Shown piece by piece: positions 62,226 to 64,000 of a stretch of 64,000 bases of DNA (positions are counted from its first letter, which is position 1; each line of letters opens with the position of its first letter). Origin of the DNA: Gymnothorax reevesii (lineage: Eukaryota > Chordata > Actinopteri > Anguilliformes > Muraenidae); NCBI GenBank assembly GCA_029721435.1, contig CM056583.1, forward strand, positions 76,697,120 through 76,761,119, read 5' to 3'. A program made the translations under genes and the position numbers. The notes under the pieces were generated by a model that saw nothing but the letters and a program-made list of their open reading frames with translations, did no database searches and was not told where the DNA came from.

Positions 62226-62795
62226 GTACCAAAGACGAAAAGATTCTTAAATCACTGACTGCCTATTAAAACGAGCATGTTTTTTTTCAGGTCTAAAGAG
62301 CAGAACACCAAGAGGAAAAAAACCAGCAACACCTTAATAAATTTCCAAATGCAAATATATAGGAAATTTAGAAACAAAAAACAAAACAGACACATTCCAG
62401 CAGGGAAAATATTGTGTTTATTTCTGAAATTTCATGCTCCGGAAGGAGATTTGCATAGAATTCTACAGTTAAAACTGTACTGCAAATAAATAGTACAAAT
62501 AAATTTTACATTCAAGTGCGAGTCCAAATTTATACATTGCATCAATGACAGCAGAGCTCTTTTGTTCATTTTGGTTTGAATTGTATTTGTAAAAGATTTC
62601 TCCCTTAAAAAAATATCCTAAAGCTTTCTGGAAAAAGTTGATGCCTCCACAGTGCAAAAACATAAGTTACAATACAAGCATTCAGGGGAAAAATATTTAG
62701 AAGTAATCTGTTATATCTCTTAGGGACAAGTACAGGGATTCGATACATAACAGATCGAAATAAAACAATGGAACTGACCAATGTCTTCAAGCAAT
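62226..62795. other. Unassigned DNA
   Basis: AT-rich sequence between two repeats; no gene, RNA or repeat family recognised. Confidence 0.4.
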
Positions 62796-63508
62796 TCTTC
62801 CCAAACACGCCCTGGAGGTCCAGAGTACAAGTTGGTTTTTGTTCCATCCACTTGCAATCACAGAATACTAATCAAATGGTAATTATTCTGCATCACTGTG
62901 AACATTAATAGTACAATTATTTACCCTTCGGGGCTACATGTCAGAAATAGCTAAGAGTGTCATGAGGAATAAAAGTTCAATTTTCATATTGTGCTATATT
63001 GAACAATATTGCATAAAAAGAGGAAAATTAGTAATAGATGAAATTAAAGAATGAATTGGCCTCTAATCCATGAAACTGAGAACATCATTTAGGTCATGAA
63101 AAATTCAAAGGCCAAGCAAATAATAATGAGTCAAATCTGTTTGGAGTCATTTTTGAGACCGGTTTAAGGGGAAACATCTGGAGAGAATCAGACACCTGTG
63201 TTCAGAGACCAAATCAGCAGCAAACCCATTCACTGCAGTCTTAAATTTGATGATGCGAAGCATCGTTATCGCTGCAGTTACTTGGAATATAGTTAAATAC
63301 GCATAATTCTAACATTTAGCTTTTAATCTGAATGGAATGCATAGCCATTTACGTCATAACATGGCATAAAAGGGGTGAAATATCTCTCTAACCTGAAAAG
63401 CTACTAATTAAGAAAAATTCACTGCTCGTTAAAATTCTGGGATTACAACTGTGGTTTGAACACAATCCAGCATGCTCAGAGGTCCCCCCAGGAACAAGTC
63501 TGGGAACC
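62796..63508. mobile_element. TIR-type repeat related to the window start
   Basis: Left TTCCCAAACACGCCCTGGAG and right, read inverted, TTCCCAGACTTGTTCCTGGG are similar inverted ends of a family common in fish genomes. The left side also matches positions 1-70 of this window. The 700-bp interior has no coding capacity and may include unrelated insertions. Confidence 0.45.
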
Positions 63509-63860
63509 AGTGTCTTAAAGCATAAAAGCAACCAAAATACAAAATAACCATAGCTCTGAATGATTTTGAATTATTTTCATAATGTCATGTACAGGCAGAG
63601 AGTTAGAAATTTATACAGACTACAAAAAAGGAAATGAATACATTTTCACATTGAACTGGGCCAAGTGTCTACCTAATATGCAGCATCAACTTCACAAGGT
63701 TGCGTCTCATTCACTGAACCTGACACCTGGATTCTCATATCGAATCTTTTAGCCACTCCCATCCCTTTTGTTCTTTGAACAGTGGTATGTCTTGACAGAG
63801 TGTGGAGAAATGCATCCACACTGAGGCGTTTGATATTTATTTTAAATAATGGATCTTAAG
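63509..63860. other. Unassigned DNA
   Basis: No gene or repeat recognised. Confidence 0.4.
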
Positions 63861-64000
63861 TAGGGCTGTAACAATATTCAACCGCAATATTTATTTTAGC
63901 GTACTAAGACCACTTGCTGCTGAGGGGCGAATATGCGAGCTTGCCCTTTTCCTTTATTAAACCCGATGCAGTCTTGAATGAACGGCTGCCAAAACTGCCA
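63861..64000 (+). mobile_element. Start of a probable hAT-like element, cut by the window end
   Basis: TAGGGCTGTAACAATATTCA is a typical opening of a fish hAT-type element. The rest of it, including the other end, would lie beyond position 64000. Confidence 0.45.

Overview
The window is about 64 kb of AT-rich genomic DNA from a ray-finned, most likely teleost, fish. The evidence is one split vertebrate gene with GT-AG introns, set in dense Tc1/mariner-like, piggyBac-like, hAT-like, LINE and tRNA-SINE repeats of the fish type. The species cannot be named from the sequence. There are no bacterial operons, CRISPR arrays or viral genes.

The only protein-coding gene I can support is csgalnact1 (chondroitin sulfate N-acetylgalactosaminyltransferase 1) on the minus strand. 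Five coding exons were mapped to the base: 33283-33925, 27788-28004, 20505-20606, 9623-9801 and 9166-9260. They join in frame for 412 codons: cytoplasmic tail, membrane anchor, coiled-coil stem, and most of the glycosyltransferase domain including the D-V-D metal-binding motif. About 120 C-terminal residues, expected from the human protein of 532 residues, were not found and should lie before position 1.

Layout. 1-9165 is the intron after coding exon 5. It holds two adjacent Tc1-like elements in opposite orientation (2137-3731 and 3944-5495), a compact unexplained hairpin (7551-7629) and an old interspersed repeat (about 8095-8437). 9261-9622 is a short intron. 9802-20504 is a large intron with a degraded SINE, a LINE 3' end, a tRNA-like SINE and a dead Tc1 element. 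20607-27787 has a short TIR element, a Tc1 fragment and a second tRNA-like SINE. 28005-33282 has a dead Tc1-like copy and a SINE fragment. 33926-64000 lies upstream of the start codon and is either 5' UTR intron or intergenic DNA. It holds two further Tc1-like relics (36.8 and 38.4 kb), several MITEs (43.6, 45.2, 48.0, 49.4, 56.8 and 60.5 kb), two hAT-like fragments, microsatellites, and a possible 5' exon or promoter near 52.6-53.0 kb.

All transposase copies are broken. The most unusual structures are the near-perfect 44-bp-arm palindrome inside a 192-bp TTAA-flanked element at 56.8 kb, the isolated 32-bp-arm hairpin at 7.55 kb, and a set of TTAA-flanked MITEs with piggyBac-like ends. I did not find convincing evidence of an undescribed multi-gene system.
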